A stretch of DNA of 64,000 nt from Aliisedimentitalea scapharcae (GCF_045277565.1 NZ_CP123584.1:3348001-3412000), one strand, 5' to 3'; counted from the stretch's first letter, positions 24,348 to 33,899 are shown. The notes: generated from the sequence alone by a model not told the origin. Translations and numbers: made by a program.

Positions 24348-25754
24348 TCAGGTCCTGGTGACGATCTTGCCCGGATTCAGGATGTTCTGTGGGTCCAGCG
24401 CCGCCTTGACCGCAGCCATATAGCGGGTCGTGGCCCCCAATTCCATTTCCAGATAGGGTTTCTTGCCCTGGCCGATACCGTGTTCTCCGGTGCAGGTCCC
24501 ATCCAGTGAAATCGCGTATTCATTCAGCCAGGCCACAAACGCTTCAACCGCTGCGACCTCATCCGGGTTGTCCATGTCAATCAGCGGCAGCGCGTGGAAA
24601 TTGCCATCCCCGACATGACCCACAATCGGTGCCAACAGCCCCAATTCTGCGGCCTTGTCCTGGGCTCCGCTCACCGCTTCGGCCAGACGCGAGATCGGCA
24701 CGCAGACGTCGGTGGAAATTCCCTTGGCACCCGGGCGCAGCTGATGCGTGGCCCAATACATGTCGTGGCGCGCCTGCCATAGCTTGTTGCGCTCTTCGGT
24801 GGACGTGGTCGCCGCAAAATCGGTGCCGCCAAACTCTTCGGCGATCGCACCAAAGGTTTCAGCCTGCTCCGCCACACCGGCGTCCGAGCCGTGAAACTCC
24901 AAAAGCAACAAGGGCGTGTCCGGCAGGTCCAGCTTTGAATAATTGTTGGCCGCACCGACGCTGAGCGTGTCCAGCAATTCGATCCGGGCCACGGGGATGC
25001 CATATTGGATGGTCATCATCACCGCACGACAGGCCGCATCCACAGTAGAGAACGAACACCGCGCGGAGCTGATCGCTTCCGGGATGCCTTGCAGCCGCAA
25101 GGTAATTTCGGTGATCAGACCCAATGTCCCCTCCGACCCCACCATCAACCGGGTCAAATCATAGCCGGCTGACGATTTCTTGGCCCGCTGCGCAGTGCGG
25201 ATCACCTCGCCATCTGCCATCACCACTTCGAGCGCGATGACATTGTCCTTCATCGTGCCATAGCGGACCGCGTTGGTACCCGAGGCCCGCGTTGCTGTCA
25301 TCCCGCCCAGCGATGCATTGGCACCTGGGTCGATCGGAAAGAACAGCCCCTGATCGCGCAGATAGGTATTCAGTTGCTCGCGTGTCACGCCGGGCTGCAC
25401 CACCACATCCAGATCTTCGGCATGGACGGCCAGGATCTGGTTCATCTGGCTCATATCCACCGAAATTCCACCCGCAGGCGCATTCACATGCCCCTCGAGC
25501 GAGGTGCCGGTGCCAAACGCAATGACCGGAACATCATGGGTCGCACAGGTTTTGACGATCTCGGCCACCTCGGCAGTGCTGGTCGGAAAAACCACCGCAT
25601 CCGGCTTCTGGTTCACGATATAGGTTGTGGTGTGGCCGTGCTGTTCGCGAATGGAATCGCCGGTCTGCAACCGCTCGTCAAACCGCTGTTTCAGAATGTC
25701 GATGACGGCTTTTATCCCGGTGTCGTTGCGGGGCAATGATGTGGCCTGGACCAT
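24348..25754 (-). CDS. FAD-linked D-lactate/2-hydroxyacid dehydrogenase (GlcD/Dld family)
   Basis: 468 residues. The N-terminal FAD-binding type 4 domain shows PTSTAEVAEIVKTCATHDVP, VIAFGTGTSLEGH and DPGANASLGGMTATRASGTN; the C-terminal FAD-oxidase domain shows VGHVGDGNFHALPLIDM and GTCTGEHGIGQGKKPYL with its conserved histidines. This pattern belongs to D-lactate dehydrogenase (cytochrome) and glycolate oxidase GlcD; lactate is slightly favoured since no glcE or glcF lies nearby. I use the ATG at 25754 rather than 25778 since it follows the strong site AAGGGAGAG. Probably soluble or membrane-associated. Confidence 0.88.
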   Translation of the reverse strand: MVQATSLPRNDTGIKAVIDILKQRFDERLQTGDSIREQHGHTTTYIVNQKPDAVVFPTSTAEVAEIVKTCATHDVPVIAFGTGTSLEGHVNAPAGGISVDMSQMNQILAVHAEDLDVVVQPGVTREQLNTYLRDQGLFFPIDPGANASLGGMTATRASGTNAVRYGTMKDNVIALEVVMADGEVIRTAQRAKKSSAGYDLTRLMVGSEGTLGLITEITLRLQGIPEAISSARCSFSTVDAACRAVMMTIQYGIPVARIELLDTLSVGAANNYSKLDLPDTPLLLLEFHGSDAGVAEQAETFGAIAEEFGGTDFAATTSTEERNKLWQARHDMYWATHQLRPGAKGISTDVCVPISRLAEAVSGAQDKAAELGLLAPIVGHVGDGNFHALPLIDMDNPDEVAAVEAFVAWLNEYAISLDGTCTGEHGIGQGKKPYLEMELGATTRYMAAVKAALDPQNILNPGKIVTRT

Positions 25755-26166
25755 GACGGCTCTCCCTTTTCCGGACATTGAATGCCCGTTGATTCACAGG
25801 TTAACTTATGGTGCACATGCACGACAGGACAAGACCTGACATCGCACTTGGCCCGCAGATCCCTGAGCCACCTGTCAACCTGCAAGGGGCGGAGCTGTTC
25901 CTCAGGGCCCACACCCACAGGAGGTTTTGCGCCGCGCTGCGCGCGTCGCCGGGCGGCAGGCCGCGCCTTCGGCGCGGCCTGCCTGGCCCAACGGACGGGT
26001 GCGGATCTTTGATCCGGATCCGGCGGACGGGAGCGCACCGTTTCGGCTTCAACAAACTTCGGGACCACATCCTATTGGGTCTTCACGTCAAAGATACCGG
26101 CTTCGATTTAATGTTCACAGCTTTGGTCAGGGGCTTTGCCAGGGCGGCAGCAACCAATGACATCGG
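25755..26166. other. Non-coding stretch with a GC-rich repeat
   Basis: No credible gene. It holds the GC-rich repeat described at 25930-26035. The remainder (26040-26166) has no pattern that I can name, but may be the decayed 3' end of the broken gene that follows. Confidence 0.4.
25930..26035. repeat. GC-rich repeat with a perfect 12-bp stem, element A
   Basis: Contains GCAGGCCGCGCC-TTC-GGCGCGGCCTGC (25956-25982), twelve perfect pairs around three bases. Just after it come CTGCCTGGCCCAACGG and, near the end, CGGGAGCGC. The same pair of blocks (CTGCCCGGCCCAACGG and CGGGAGCGC) is found in the element at 29368-29468, so both belong to one dispersed family. Confidence 0.55.
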
Positions 26167-26681
26167 TTACATTCCCATCTTCGTTCCGGAAAGACATTTG
26201 TCGCTGTCACCAATCCCCCCTCTGCGAGGCACGTATGGCGGAGGCGCTGTCAAAGTTATTAGCCCATATCGGGCATCAGCATCCCGCCAGAGTGTTTCAC
26301 CGGTAAATCTGCGTCCCCGGTTCTTCGTTGTCAGGCGTTGCACCACCGTTTCCATGTCACGGTACCAGGTGGTCAGCATCGACCGATACGCCCCCTCGGA
26401 CTGATGGGGGCGAATATTACGCGGCCAAGGGGCAAAGGGGGCAAGGGGCAAATACGGTTGCTTGCAGGCGCAGTTACCCCTCCCGTGCGTGTTCCACCGG
26501 ATTTCCGTGCAAACCGCGGGTCCAGGTAATCCCGATCTACTCTCAGGTGAATGGCTGCCGACTCTGCCGTGCCCCACAGCGCGACATCGACGAATTCTCC
26601 GCTGGAATGACACATCTGGTCCGCTTGGGCACCTGTCGAACAGGAGACAACAATCACCCCAACCAAGGCGAAAACGCGCAT
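26167..26681 (-). pseudogene. Probable decayed exported protein gene
   Basis: From ATG 26681 the sequence reads MRVFALVGVIVVSCSTGAQA, a good signal peptide, then DQMCHSSGEFVDVALWGTAE and YLDPRFARKSGG. After about 26490 this frame turns into low-quality sequence, while another minus frame continues with LPLAPFAPWPRNIRPHQ and RFTGETLWRDADARYGL down to a stop at 26167. A frameshift therefore seems to split one secreted protein of about 170 residues. I do not recognise the family. Both halves could be coincidence in a GC-rich genome. Confidence 0.38.
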
Positions 26682-26791
26682 ATGGCCCGCCTCATGCACG
26701 CGGGTCCACACTGGGTCGCGACCCAGTGCTGCAAAGACCAAAACAAGTCAGGCCCAGCAAGCCATGCTGGCATATTCAGGCCCGGCCAGTG

Positions 26792-28576
26792 TTACTGGCC
26801 CATCGCAATGCCTTCGCGCCGGGGATCTGCTGCGCCTTTCAGCACCTCTCCAATCTCGATCGCATGAAGTCCGGAATTCAAATCCCGCGCGTTCACTTCA
26901 TAGCCCATCTGTTCCAACGCTCCGACCATGTTGACCGCATTGGTCCCGGCTTCGACATCATAGGTGCCGAACCTGTTCACCAGATGCGGCATCGCTACGG
27001 CCTGTTGAACGTCATATCCCCAATCCGCCCAGGCAATGATCGCCTGTGCCACATAGCCGATGATCCGGCTGCCCCCCGGTGACCCGATGGCCAGAACCGG
27101 TTTGCCCGCCTGCATCACGATGGTCGGAGCCATGGATGACCGGGGCCGTTTGCCCGGCTCCAACCGGTTGGCGATCAGCACACCGTCACGGTGGGTGCGA
27201 AATGAAAAATCCGTCAGCTCATTGTTCAGCAGAAACCCACGGGTCATCACCCGTGACCCGAATGCATTTTCGATTGTGGTCGTCATCGACAGCACATTCC
27301 CATACCGATCCACGATCGAAACATGCGACGTTGATGGCAACTCGATCGCCTCGTCATCGGCCCAGTGCAGCGCATGGTCAAATTCGGGCGTGCCCGGGCC
27401 CACCTCTGGAAGCGCCACGGGTGCAGTCATCCCGCTGCCGCGCAGCTTCAGATAGGCCGGGTCCAGCAACCCTCGGGTCGGAACCGGGACATAATCGCTG
27501 TCGGCCATGTACCGCCCCCGGTCCGCAAAGGCGAGCCGCGAGGCATCCCCGATCAACCGCCACGACTGTGGGTCGTCTGCGCCCAGATCAGGCAGGTTGA
27601 ATGGCTCAAGCGTACCCAGGATCTGTCCAACTGTCAGCGCGCCGGAACTGGGCGGACCCATGCCGCAGACCTGATAAACACGATACCCGGCGCAAACCGC
27701 CGCGCGTTCCTTGACCTCATACAACGCCAGATCCACCGCCGACAGAACGCCGGGGTTCCCGGCTGTGCGCACCGCCCGCACGATATCTGCTGCAATTGGT
27801 CCCGCATAAAAGACCTCCGCCCCCTTTGCTGCCAGTCTCTGTAAAGTATCGCCATAGGCCGGGTTGCGCAGGGTGTCGCCCTGTTTCACCGGCTGACCAT
27901 CCGGCAGGAAATAGGCCGCAGTTTCCGGATGACGCGCCAACCGCTCTGCGTCACGCCGCACCAACCCCGCCAAACGCGGTGACACAGAAAACCCGCCGTC
28001 CGCCAGCGCGATGGCCGCATCAAACAGCCCCGACCACGGTGCGCGGCCCCATTTGCGATGCGCCGCCTGCATCAACGCAGGCGTGCCTGGCGTGCCTACG
28101 GACCGCCCTCCGACGACCGCATCAAAGAACCCCATCGGCTCCCCGGCTTCGGTCTGAAACAATGTCGGCGTCGCGGCCAAAGGCGCGGTTTCCCGCCCGT
28201 CCAGCGTTGTCAGCGCGCCGGTTTTGGCGTCATACCAAACCAAAAAGGCACCCCCACCCAGCCCCGAAGACTGCGGCTCGACCAGCCCCAGAACGCTCTG
28301 CACGGCGACCATCGCATCCGCTGCACTGCCCCCGTCCTGCAAGACTGCGGCCCCCGCCTGAACCGCCAGCGGGTTTGCCGCAGAGACCATCCATGTTTCG
28401 CCCACCACGGGCAAATTCTGTGCTTTGGCCTCCAACGCCGCGGCCACCGCCTGTGATGTGGCTGCAATCTGCCCTTCGACCGCGCCTTCGGGGGCAAATT
28501 TATCTGCGGTTTCCTGTGCGCCCAACGGCAGGGCGGCCCAGATCGCCACCAAAATTGCTATTGATCTTCGTTGCAT
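26792..28576 (-). CDS. ggt: Gamma-glutamyltransferase
   Basis: 594 residues. A signal peptide (MQRRSIAILVAIWAALPLGA) sends it to the periplasm. Hallmarks: GGSAADAMVAVQSVLGLVEPQSSGLGGGAF near the N-terminus; the self-cleavage site in ELPSTSHVSIVDRYGN, where the Thr of Thr-Ser-His becomes the N-terminal nucleophile of the small subunit; and SMAPTIV plus GSPGGSRIIGYV at the acceptor site. The enzyme cleaves the gamma-glutamyl bond of glutathione and related peptides. I start at 28576, 30 residues inside the longest frame, since GGGGAGAG precedes that ATG and the signal peptide begins there. Single gene, divergent from an M23 peptidase gene. Confidence 0.94.
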   Translation of the reverse strand: MQRRSIAILVAIWAALPLGAQETADKFAPEGAVEGQIAATSQAVAAALEAKAQNLPVVGETWMVSAANPLAVQAGAAVLQDGGSAADAMVAVQSVLGLVEPQSSGLGGGAFLVWYDAKTGALTTLDGRETAPLAATPTLFQTEAGEPMGFFDAVVGGRSVGTPGTPALMQAAHRKWGRAPWSGLFDAAIALADGGFSVSPRLAGLVRRDAERLARHPETAAYFLPDGQPVKQGDTLRNPAYGDTLQRLAAKGAEVFYAGPIAADIVRAVRTAGNPGVLSAVDLALYEVKERAAVCAGYRVYQVCGMGPPSSGALTVGQILGTLEPFNLPDLGADDPQSWRLIGDASRLAFADRGRYMADSDYVPVPTRGLLDPAYLKLRGSGMTAPVALPEVGPGTPEFDHALHWADDEAIELPSTSHVSIVDRYGNVLSMTTTIENAFGSRVMTRGFLLNNELTDFSFRTHRDGVLIANRLEPGKRPRSSMAPTIVMQAGKPVLAIGSPGGSRIIGYVAQAIIAWADWGYDVQQAVAMPHLVNRFGTYDVEAGTNAVNMVGALEQMGYEVNARDLNSGLHAIEIGEVLKGAADPRREGIAMGQ

Positions 28577-28734
28577 GAAGCTCTCCCCGCCCTGGCGCTG
28601 TTTCAACCCCAGACTAACCGGCCCCCGCCCCACTCGCCAGTCTCCATTGCCACAGTTTGCGCCCAAGTCATGGCTTGACCCTGGCCATGTCCCTCAGCCA
28701 CTTTTGCCCCGGTCGTTTGTTCAGGATATCGTAG

Positions 28735-29364
28735 ATGCATTGGGTTTTCATAATCGTTCTTTCCGTCGTTTTTCACCTGGATGCCGATAGGGTCCAGGCC
28801 ACGGAGCTCCCTGTGACCCTGCCCTATGGTGCCCCAAAGATCATTTCGGAGTTTCACAGCCGCAGGGGCGTCAAAGGACGGCAGCGCGGGTCCAAACATC
28901 AGGGCATTGATATTGGTGGTCCCAATGGTGCGCCAATTCTGGCTGCCGCAGATGGGGTTGTCGTCGAAACCGACATTGGGACGTGTTGGGGGCCGACAAT
29001 TGTCATTGATCATGGGGCCGACCGTTCCGGCAAACCGCTGATTGCAGCCTATGGGCATCTGGGAGATATCTTGGTCAAGACAGGGCAGACCGTGACCCGC
29101 GGACAGCGGATTGCCCGGCTCAGCAACAATTTCACTAAATTTCGCTGTATTTCAGGGGTGCGCCACCTGCATTTCCAGATCGGGCGCAGCCATCGTTCAG
29201 GCCCCAAAGGCAGCTATTGGGGTCACATCAAATACCTCAAGGACGGCAAGAGCGCCACAAACCCACATCTGTTCTGGGCGGACGGCCCAGGTCAGGTGAC
29301 ATGCTTTCGGCCTGCAACGACCTATCCAAAGGGCACATTGACTTATCCGGTGCCCTGCCGTTGA
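28735..29364 (+). CDS. Exported M23 family (LytM-type) metallopeptidase
   Basis: 209 residues with a signal peptide (MHWVFIIVLSVVFHLDADRV). The peptidase domain keeps its zinc and catalytic residues: His55 and Asp59 (KHQGIDIGG), His108 (AAYGHLGD) and His144-x-His146 (VRHLHFQIG). It should therefore be an active endopeptidase that cuts peptide cross-links in peptidoglycan, unlike the many inactive LytM proteins. It has four cysteines after the signal peptide that could form disulfides in the periplasm. It is divergent from ggt and is followed at once by a GC-rich repeat. Confidence 0.9.
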   Translation: MHWVFIIVLSVVFHLDADRVQATELPVTLPYGAPKIISEFHSRRGVKGRQRGSKHQGIDIGGPNGAPILAAADGVVVETDIGTCWGPTIVIDHGADRSGKPLIAAYGHLGDILVKTGQTVTRGQRIARLSNNFTKFRCISGVRHLHFQIGRSHRSGPKGSYWGHIKYLKDGKSATNPHLFWADGPGQVTCFRPATTYPKGTLTYPVPCR

Positions 29365-29367
29365 TCC

Positions 29368-29468
29368 ACACGCGCGGGAGCAGCGCGGGGGCCTGCCCTC
29401 GCGCTGCCCGGCCCAACGGGGTCCGCGGCTTCGCCAGAAGCAGCAGACCCGGGCGGGAGCGCCCGAGC
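29368..29468. repeat. GC-rich repeat, element B
   Basis: Shares the blocks CTGCC(C)GGCCCAACGG and CGGGAGCGC with element A at 25930-26035, and also begins with CGCGCGGGAGCAGCGCGG. It fills the gap between two convergent genes and may act as a terminator for both. Confidence 0.5.
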
Positions 29469-29482
29469 CTTGGGTAAGTCCG

Positions 29483-30469
29483 TTACAACATGCTTGGCAC
29501 GACCTGATCCGGCGGCCGGTGCCCGTCCTCGAATGTTTTGATATTGATGATGACCTTTTCGCCCATCTCGTCCCGCCCCTCGACGGTGGCGGACCCCATA
29601 TGGGGCAGCAACACCACATTCGACAGCTCCCGCAGGCGCGGGTTGATGTCGGTGCCATGTTCATAAACGTCCAACCCGGCCCCGGCGATCTCGCCCGCCC
29701 GCAACATCCGCGTCAACGCATGTTCGTCGATCACCTCGCCCCGCGACGTATTCACGATAACAGCACCGGGTTTCAACAGCTTCAGACGCCGGGCGTTCAT
29801 CAAATGAAAGGTCGATGGGGTCGACGGGCAATTGATCGAAATCACGTCCATCCGGGCAACCATCTGGTCCAGGCTTTCCCAATAGGTCGCTTCCAGATCG
29901 CGTTCGACTTCGCTGCGCAGACGCCGGCGGTTGTGATAATGCACCTGCATGCCAAAGGCGCTGGCCCGTCGTGCCACCGCCTGGCCGATCCGCCCCATGC
30001 CCAGAATTCCCAGGCGCCGCCCGGCAATTCGGCCACCCAAAAGCGCCGTCGGGGCCCAGCCATCCCAATCGCCCTTCTGCATCACGGCCAAACCTTCCGG
30101 GATGCGCCGCACCACGGAGAGAATCAGCGCCATCGCCATATCCGCCGTGTCATCGGTCAACACACCCGGCGTATTGGACACCAGAACGCCACGTTGGCGC
30201 GCTGTCGCCACGTCAATATGATCGACCCCCGCGCCGTAATTGGCGATCAGCTTCAGCCGCTCGCCGGCCTGCGCCAGCAATGCCGCGTCGATCGTATCGG
30301 TCACCGTGGGCACCAGAACATCCGCCCCACGCATGGCGCTGGCCAGTTCTGACCGGGTCATCGGCGCATCGTCAGGACGCAACTGCACGTCAAAAAGTTC
30401 GCTCAGTCGGGTTTCCACCGGTTCCGGCAACCGTCGCGTAACGACAACACTCAGACGTTCTCTTGGCAC
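29483..30469 (-). CDS. D-isomer specific 2-hydroxyacid dehydrogenase (glyoxylate/hydroxypyruvate reductase type)
   Basis: 328 residues from a GTG start at 30469, which follows GGGAGAG and gives the normal family length; the longer frame upstream is not family-like. The NAD(P)-binding motif is LGILGMGRIGQAVARRASAF. The catalytic Arg lies in VNTSRGEVIDE, the Glu in the GAGLDVYEH segment, and the His in LLPHMGSAT. Substrate-domain residues NYGAGVDHIDV are typical of glyoxylate reductase (GhrB/GyaR). It reduces 2-oxoacids such as glyoxylate or hydroxypyruvate to D-2-hydroxyacids. It is divergent from the SH3 protein gene and stands alone. Confidence 0.9.
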   Translation of the reverse strand: MPRERLSVVVTRRLPEPVETRLSELFDVQLRPDDAPMTRSELASAMRGADVLVPTVTDTIDAALLAQAGERLKLIANYGAGVDHIDVATARQRGVLVSNTPGVLTDDTADMAMALILSVVRRIPEGLAVMQKGDWDGWAPTALLGGRIAGRRLGILGMGRIGQAVARRASAFGMQVHYHNRRRLRSEVERDLEATYWESLDQMVARMDVISINCPSTPSTFHLMNARRLKLLKPGAVIVNTSRGEVIDEHALTRMLRAGEIAGAGLDVYEHGTDINPRLRELSNVVLLPHMGSATVEGRDEMGEKVIINIKTFEDGHRPPDQVVPSML

Positions 30470-30647
30470 TTCTGCTCTCCCACCGCTTTTCAAATCAGTC
30501 TGCTCCGTGTCATCGTGGCTCAGGATCCAAAGGGGCACAAGAACCCAACGGTCCACGGGGTCATTTTGCCCCATTTCCGCGACCGGCCGGGACAGGTTGG
30601 CGCAGAGCGCAAAAACGACAGTGAAAAAGACCGCCCGGGGACACCGG

Positions 30648-31187
30648 ATGGCAAACAACGGCAGGCAGGCTGTGGCAGTACCGGGTACAAAACACTTCCG
30701 CATCGTGGCATTGGCCGCGTGTATCGGCATTCTTGGCACCGCCGTTCAGGCGCAACAGGCCCGTGGTCCGGTCACCAACCTGCCCTTGCCACGATTTGTG
30801 TCGATGAAAACCGGCGAAGGCAACGTGCGCCGCGGTCCCTCTCTGACACATCGCATCGACTGGGTGTTCAAACGGCGCGACATGCCGTTGCAGATCACCG
30901 CAGAATACGGTCACTGGCGCCGGGTTCGCGATCGCGAAGGCGCAGGCGGTTGGGTGCATTATGCGTTGCTGTCCGGTTCTCGCACCGTTCTGATCGAAGA
31001 AGACATGTTACCGGCCCGCACCCACCCTGATCCCAAGGCCCCCGTGGCGGCCGCCTTTGAGCTGGGCGTGGTGGCCCGGCTGGGCAAATGCCTGCCGGAT
31101 TGGTGTCAGGTCACCGCTGGTGGCTATCGCGGGTGGGCCCCAAAGGACAAGCTGTGGGGGGTCGCCCCCGAAGAGACCCGGGACTAG
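30648..31187 (+). CDS. Exported bacterial SH3-domain protein
   Basis: 179 residues. After a signal peptide (core FRIVALAACIGILGTAVQA) come two SH3-type repeats of the SH3_4 kind: PRFVSMKTGEGNVRRGPS through GGWVHYALLSG, then TVLIEEDMLPARTHPDP through GGYRGWAPKDKLWGV. Such proteins are periplasmic and are thought to bind peptidoglycan or peptides. The start is uncertain: ATG 30648 is used, while GTG 30672 would give a more compact signal peptide. The gene is divergent from the 2-hydroxyacid dehydrogenase gene. Confidence 0.82.
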   Translation: MANNGRQAVAVPGTKHFRIVALAACIGILGTAVQAQQARGPVTNLPLPRFVSMKTGEGNVRRGPSLTHRIDWVFKRRDMPLQITAEYGHWRRVRDREGAGGWVHYALLSGSRTVLIEEDMLPARTHPDPKAPVAAAFELGVVARLGKCLPDWCQVTAGGYRGWAPKDKLWGVAPEETRD

Positions 31188-31233
31188 AGCTCACGCGGCA
31201 CTTTGATCCCGGCTGTCTCGCAATGCGGACCCG

Positions 31234-31728
31234 TCAACCGGCCCGACGCAAAAACTCATGCACCTCGCATCGCGGGTCGGCGTCCCGCAACAGCTGCGCC
31301 CCGACATTGCGCCACTCCCGGGATGGGATTTCGGGAAAATAGGCATCCGCATCGTCAACCGTCAGATCGACCTCGGTGATCAGCAGGCGATCTGCGCGCG
31401 CCAGCAGATCGGAATAAATCCGTGCCCCACCAATTCCATAAATCCGGCCATAGCCGCTGTCGCGGGCAAATTGCACGGCCTCGTCCAGATCGCCGAACAC
31501 ATGCTCCGCACCGGGAACCGCCTCAGAACCTCGGCTTGAGATCACGATATTCAGACGCCCTTTCAAGGGCTTGAACGGCAGGCTATCCCAGGTGTTTCGC
31601 CCCATGATCACGGCACCGCCGGTGGTCTCGCGTTGAAAAAACGCCAGATCTTCGGGTGCGCGCCACGGAATGGTATTGTCCTTGCCGATGGCACCATTGC
31701 GTGCCCGGGCTACAATCAGACTGATCAT
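31234..31728 (-). CDS. folA: Dihydrofolate reductase
   Basis: 164 residues, the usual length. The active site reads PWRAPEDLAFFQRET with the catalytic Asp27; VIMGRNTWDSL binds NADPH, and IYGIGGARIY is the second nucleotide loop. It reduces dihydrofolate to tetrahydrofolate with NADPH. It follows thyA on the same strand after a 15-bp gap; the two work together, since thymidylate synthase produces the dihydrofolate that this enzyme recycles. Confidence 0.97.
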   Translation of the reverse strand: MISLIVARARNGAIGKDNTIPWRAPEDLAFFQRETTGGAVIMGRNTWDSLPFKPLKGRLNIVISSRGSEAVPGAEHVFGDLDEAVQFARDSGYGRIYGIGGARIYSDLLARADRLLITEVDLTVDDADAYFPEIPSREWRNVGAQLLRDADPRCEVHEFLRRAG

Positions 31729-31743
31729 TTCGGCTCTTTCTGT

Positions 31744-32577
31744 TCAGACCGCCACCGGGGCGGAGATGTGAGGATCCGGGTCATATCCGGTGATTTCAAA
31801 ATCCTCATAGCGAAAATCAAAAATCGACGAAACCTCACGTTTGATCCGCAGGCGCGGCAGCGGTTTCGGGCTGCGCGACAATTGGGTTTTCACCTGCTCC
31901 ATATGATTGGAGTAGATATGCGCATCACCAATCGTGTGCACAAAATCCCCGGCTTCATATCCGGTCACATGGGCCAGCATGGCCAGCAGCAGCGCATAAG
32001 AGGCAATATTGAACGGCACCCCCAAAAACATATCCGCCGACCGTTGATACAGCTGCAGATGCATCCGCCCATTCAGCACCCGCACCTGCCACAACGTATG
32101 GCAGGGCGGCAGCGCCATGTCGGGCACCTCGCCCGGGTTCCACGCTGACACGATCAGGCGGCGGCTGTCAGGGCTGGTGCGGATCGTGTCCACCAGGTCG
32201 GAAATCTGATCGACGCTGCGGGCCAGGAACAACGGATCATCCCCATCCGTCCGATCCGTTGCCTTCAAAGCCGGAAACTTGCGCCACTGATGGCCATAGA
32301 CCGGCCCCAGGTCGCCGTTTTCATCGGCCCATTCATTCCAGATCGACACCCCGTTTTCCGTTAGATATCTGATATTTGTGTCCCCCGAAAGGAACCACAA
32401 CAGTTCATGGACGATGGATTTCAGATGCAGTTTCTTGGTGGTTACCAATGGAAATCCATCCGCCAGAGAATACCGGCTTTGCAACCCGAATGTTGCCACC
32501 GTTCCTGTCCCAGTCCGATCAGTTGAAACTTCGCCAGTTTCCAGAATGGTTTTCAACGCATCATGATATTGTTGCAC
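31744..32577 (-). CDS. thyA: Thymidylate synthase
   Basis: 277 residues. Makes dTMP from dUMP with methylene-tetrahydrofolate. Family motifs: RTGTGTVATFGLQSRYSLAD near the N-terminus, HELLWFLSGDTNI, WRKFPA, the nucleophile Cys in ALPPCHTLWQVRV, and QRSADMFLGVPFNIASYALL. The start is GTG at 32577, supported by the ribosome site CAGGAGCGAGCAAC; no ATG fits. It is the first gene of a thyA-folA pair. ThyX is the alternative enzyme in many bacteria; this is clearly the classical ThyA. Confidence 0.97.
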   Translation of the reverse strand: MQQYHDALKTILETGEVSTDRTGTGTVATFGLQSRYSLADGFPLVTTKKLHLKSIVHELLWFLSGDTNIRYLTENGVSIWNEWADENGDLGPVYGHQWRKFPALKATDRTDGDDPLFLARSVDQISDLVDTIRTSPDSRRLIVSAWNPGEVPDMALPPCHTLWQVRVLNGRMHLQLYQRSADMFLGVPFNIASYALLLAMLAHVTGYEAGDFVHTIGDAHIYSNHMEQVKTQLSRSPKPLPRLRIKREVSSIFDFRYEDFEITGYDPDPHISAPVAV

Positions 32578-32834
32578 GTTGCTCGCTCCTGCCCCCGTTG
32601 GCCAATGGACCCGGCACCATACCGGTCGACTGGCGGACTTTGTCTGTCACTAGATGAATCACACATACCCAAATCCAGTGGAACATCCAACTCAAACCGC
32701 AAGATGCAGTATGGCAATTCCGCCAGACCAAATGAAGAATCCCTCCCAACCCCCGCGTTTTTATTGACTTTCCATGAATTCCACCGGAAATTGCTTGAAA
32801 AACTCATGCCAATAACGAGCAGAGGCAGGCAGTC

Positions 32835-33887
32835 ATGAAAAAATATATCGTTGCGTTGGCAGCGGGCCTAACGCTGTCCGCATGTAGTGGCGGAAATCCG
32901 TTTGTAGCCGACACCGGAACAGGAACTGGCACCGGATCAGGCGGATCGACGGGTGGCGGTATTGCAAGCGACCGAACGGTTCCACCGGGAACCCAAACTC
33001 CGGTCCCAGACGCATCCATCTTTCGGAGCGAACCGACCAGCACCGACGCCGGGAAATCCGGCAACGGATATGCGACGGCGATCGCCTATGATTCGGCAAC
33101 AGATGAATTTTCGGTCGATAACCTCGGGTTTGACGGCAACAATGTGTATGCCCGCGACACCACGCCGGATATCGTGTCCAACCTGCCCTTTGCCGTCTAC
33201 GAGGCCTCTGCCCAATTGCCCGACAGCCTGACCGGCACACCCATCAATCAGCTGAACCACCGCGCGATTTATGGTGTCAGCCAATCAGGCAACACCAAAT
33301 TCGCCATCGTGCGCACCGGGGCCTATGTCGAATACGGATTTGGCGGGTTTGTCTATGAACGTGACGGCGGTGTGGTGCTGCCTGCAACCGGTCAGGCGCT
33401 GTACACCGGGCTCTCGCAGGGTCTGCGCGACAAGAACGGCACCGGCGGGCTTCAGCATACGCGGGCCGATATGTCGATTGCCATCGACTTTGACGATTTC
33501 AACGACGTCACCGGCACCCGTGGCGATGCTGTGCGCGGGAATGTCTCAAACCGCCGCATCTTTGATATGGACGGCAATGACGTTACCGACGGTGTTCTGG
33601 GCAGCATCAACGCGAGCCTGAACACCACGATGACCGCCATTCCCGATGCAACGTTTGTGGTGGAGCCCGGAGTTCTGGACGACAACGGTGAAATCCTGGG
33701 CCAGATGAACAGCTACTATGTTGATTCCAGCGGGCAGAACCAGGTGTTCGAAACCGGCAACTACTATGCTGTCCTGTCCGGCACCAACGCGGACGAAGTG
33801 GTCGGGGTTTTTGTTATGGAAACCACGCGGGATCCCAGCGCAACCGGTGTTCGCGACACCAGCGGTTTTGTTCTCGTCCGCCAGTAA
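32835..33887 (+). CDS. TbpB-like surface lipoprotein, putative Slam substrate
   Basis: 350 residues. The N-terminus has a lipoprotein signal with lipobox LTLSAC (Cys17), then a flexible Gly/Thr linker (TGTGTGTGSGGSTGGG). The remainder is beta-rich. The C-terminal part has features of the TbpB beta-barrel domain: YTGLSQGLRDKNGTGGLQ, MSIAIDFDDFNDVTG, and at the end YYAVLSGTNADEVVGVFVME, comparable to the GxFYGPxAxEVGGxF ending of TbpB-like proteins. The next gene, 12 bp downstream, encodes a Slam-type protein, which in Neisseria moves such lipoproteins to the cell surface. Ligand unknown; transferrin is unlikely for a marine or free-living bacterium. Confidence 0.75.
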   Translation: MKKYIVALAAGLTLSACSGGNPFVADTGTGTGTGSGGSTGGGIASDRTVPPGTQTPVPDASIFRSEPTSTDAGKSGNGYATAIAYDSATDEFSVDNLGFDGNNVYARDTTPDIVSNLPFAVYEASAQLPDSLTGTPINQLNHRAIYGVSQSGNTKFAIVRTGAYVEYGFGGFVYERDGGVVLPATGQALYTGLSQGLRDKNGTGGLQHTRADMSIAIDFDDFNDVTGTRGDAVRGNVSNRRIFDMDGNDVTDGVLGSINASLNTTMTAIPDATFVVEPGVLDDNGEILGQMNSYYVDSSGQNQVFETGNYYAVLSGTNADEVVGVFVMETTRDPSATGVRDTSGFVLVRQ

Positions 33888-33899
33888 AGGCAGGCGGCC

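Noticed and set aside
25808..26404. A 198-codon plus-strand frame across the repeat-rich gap.
   Set aside because: It crosses the GC-rich hairpin repeat and reads as random Arg/Pro-rich sequence; no start signal.
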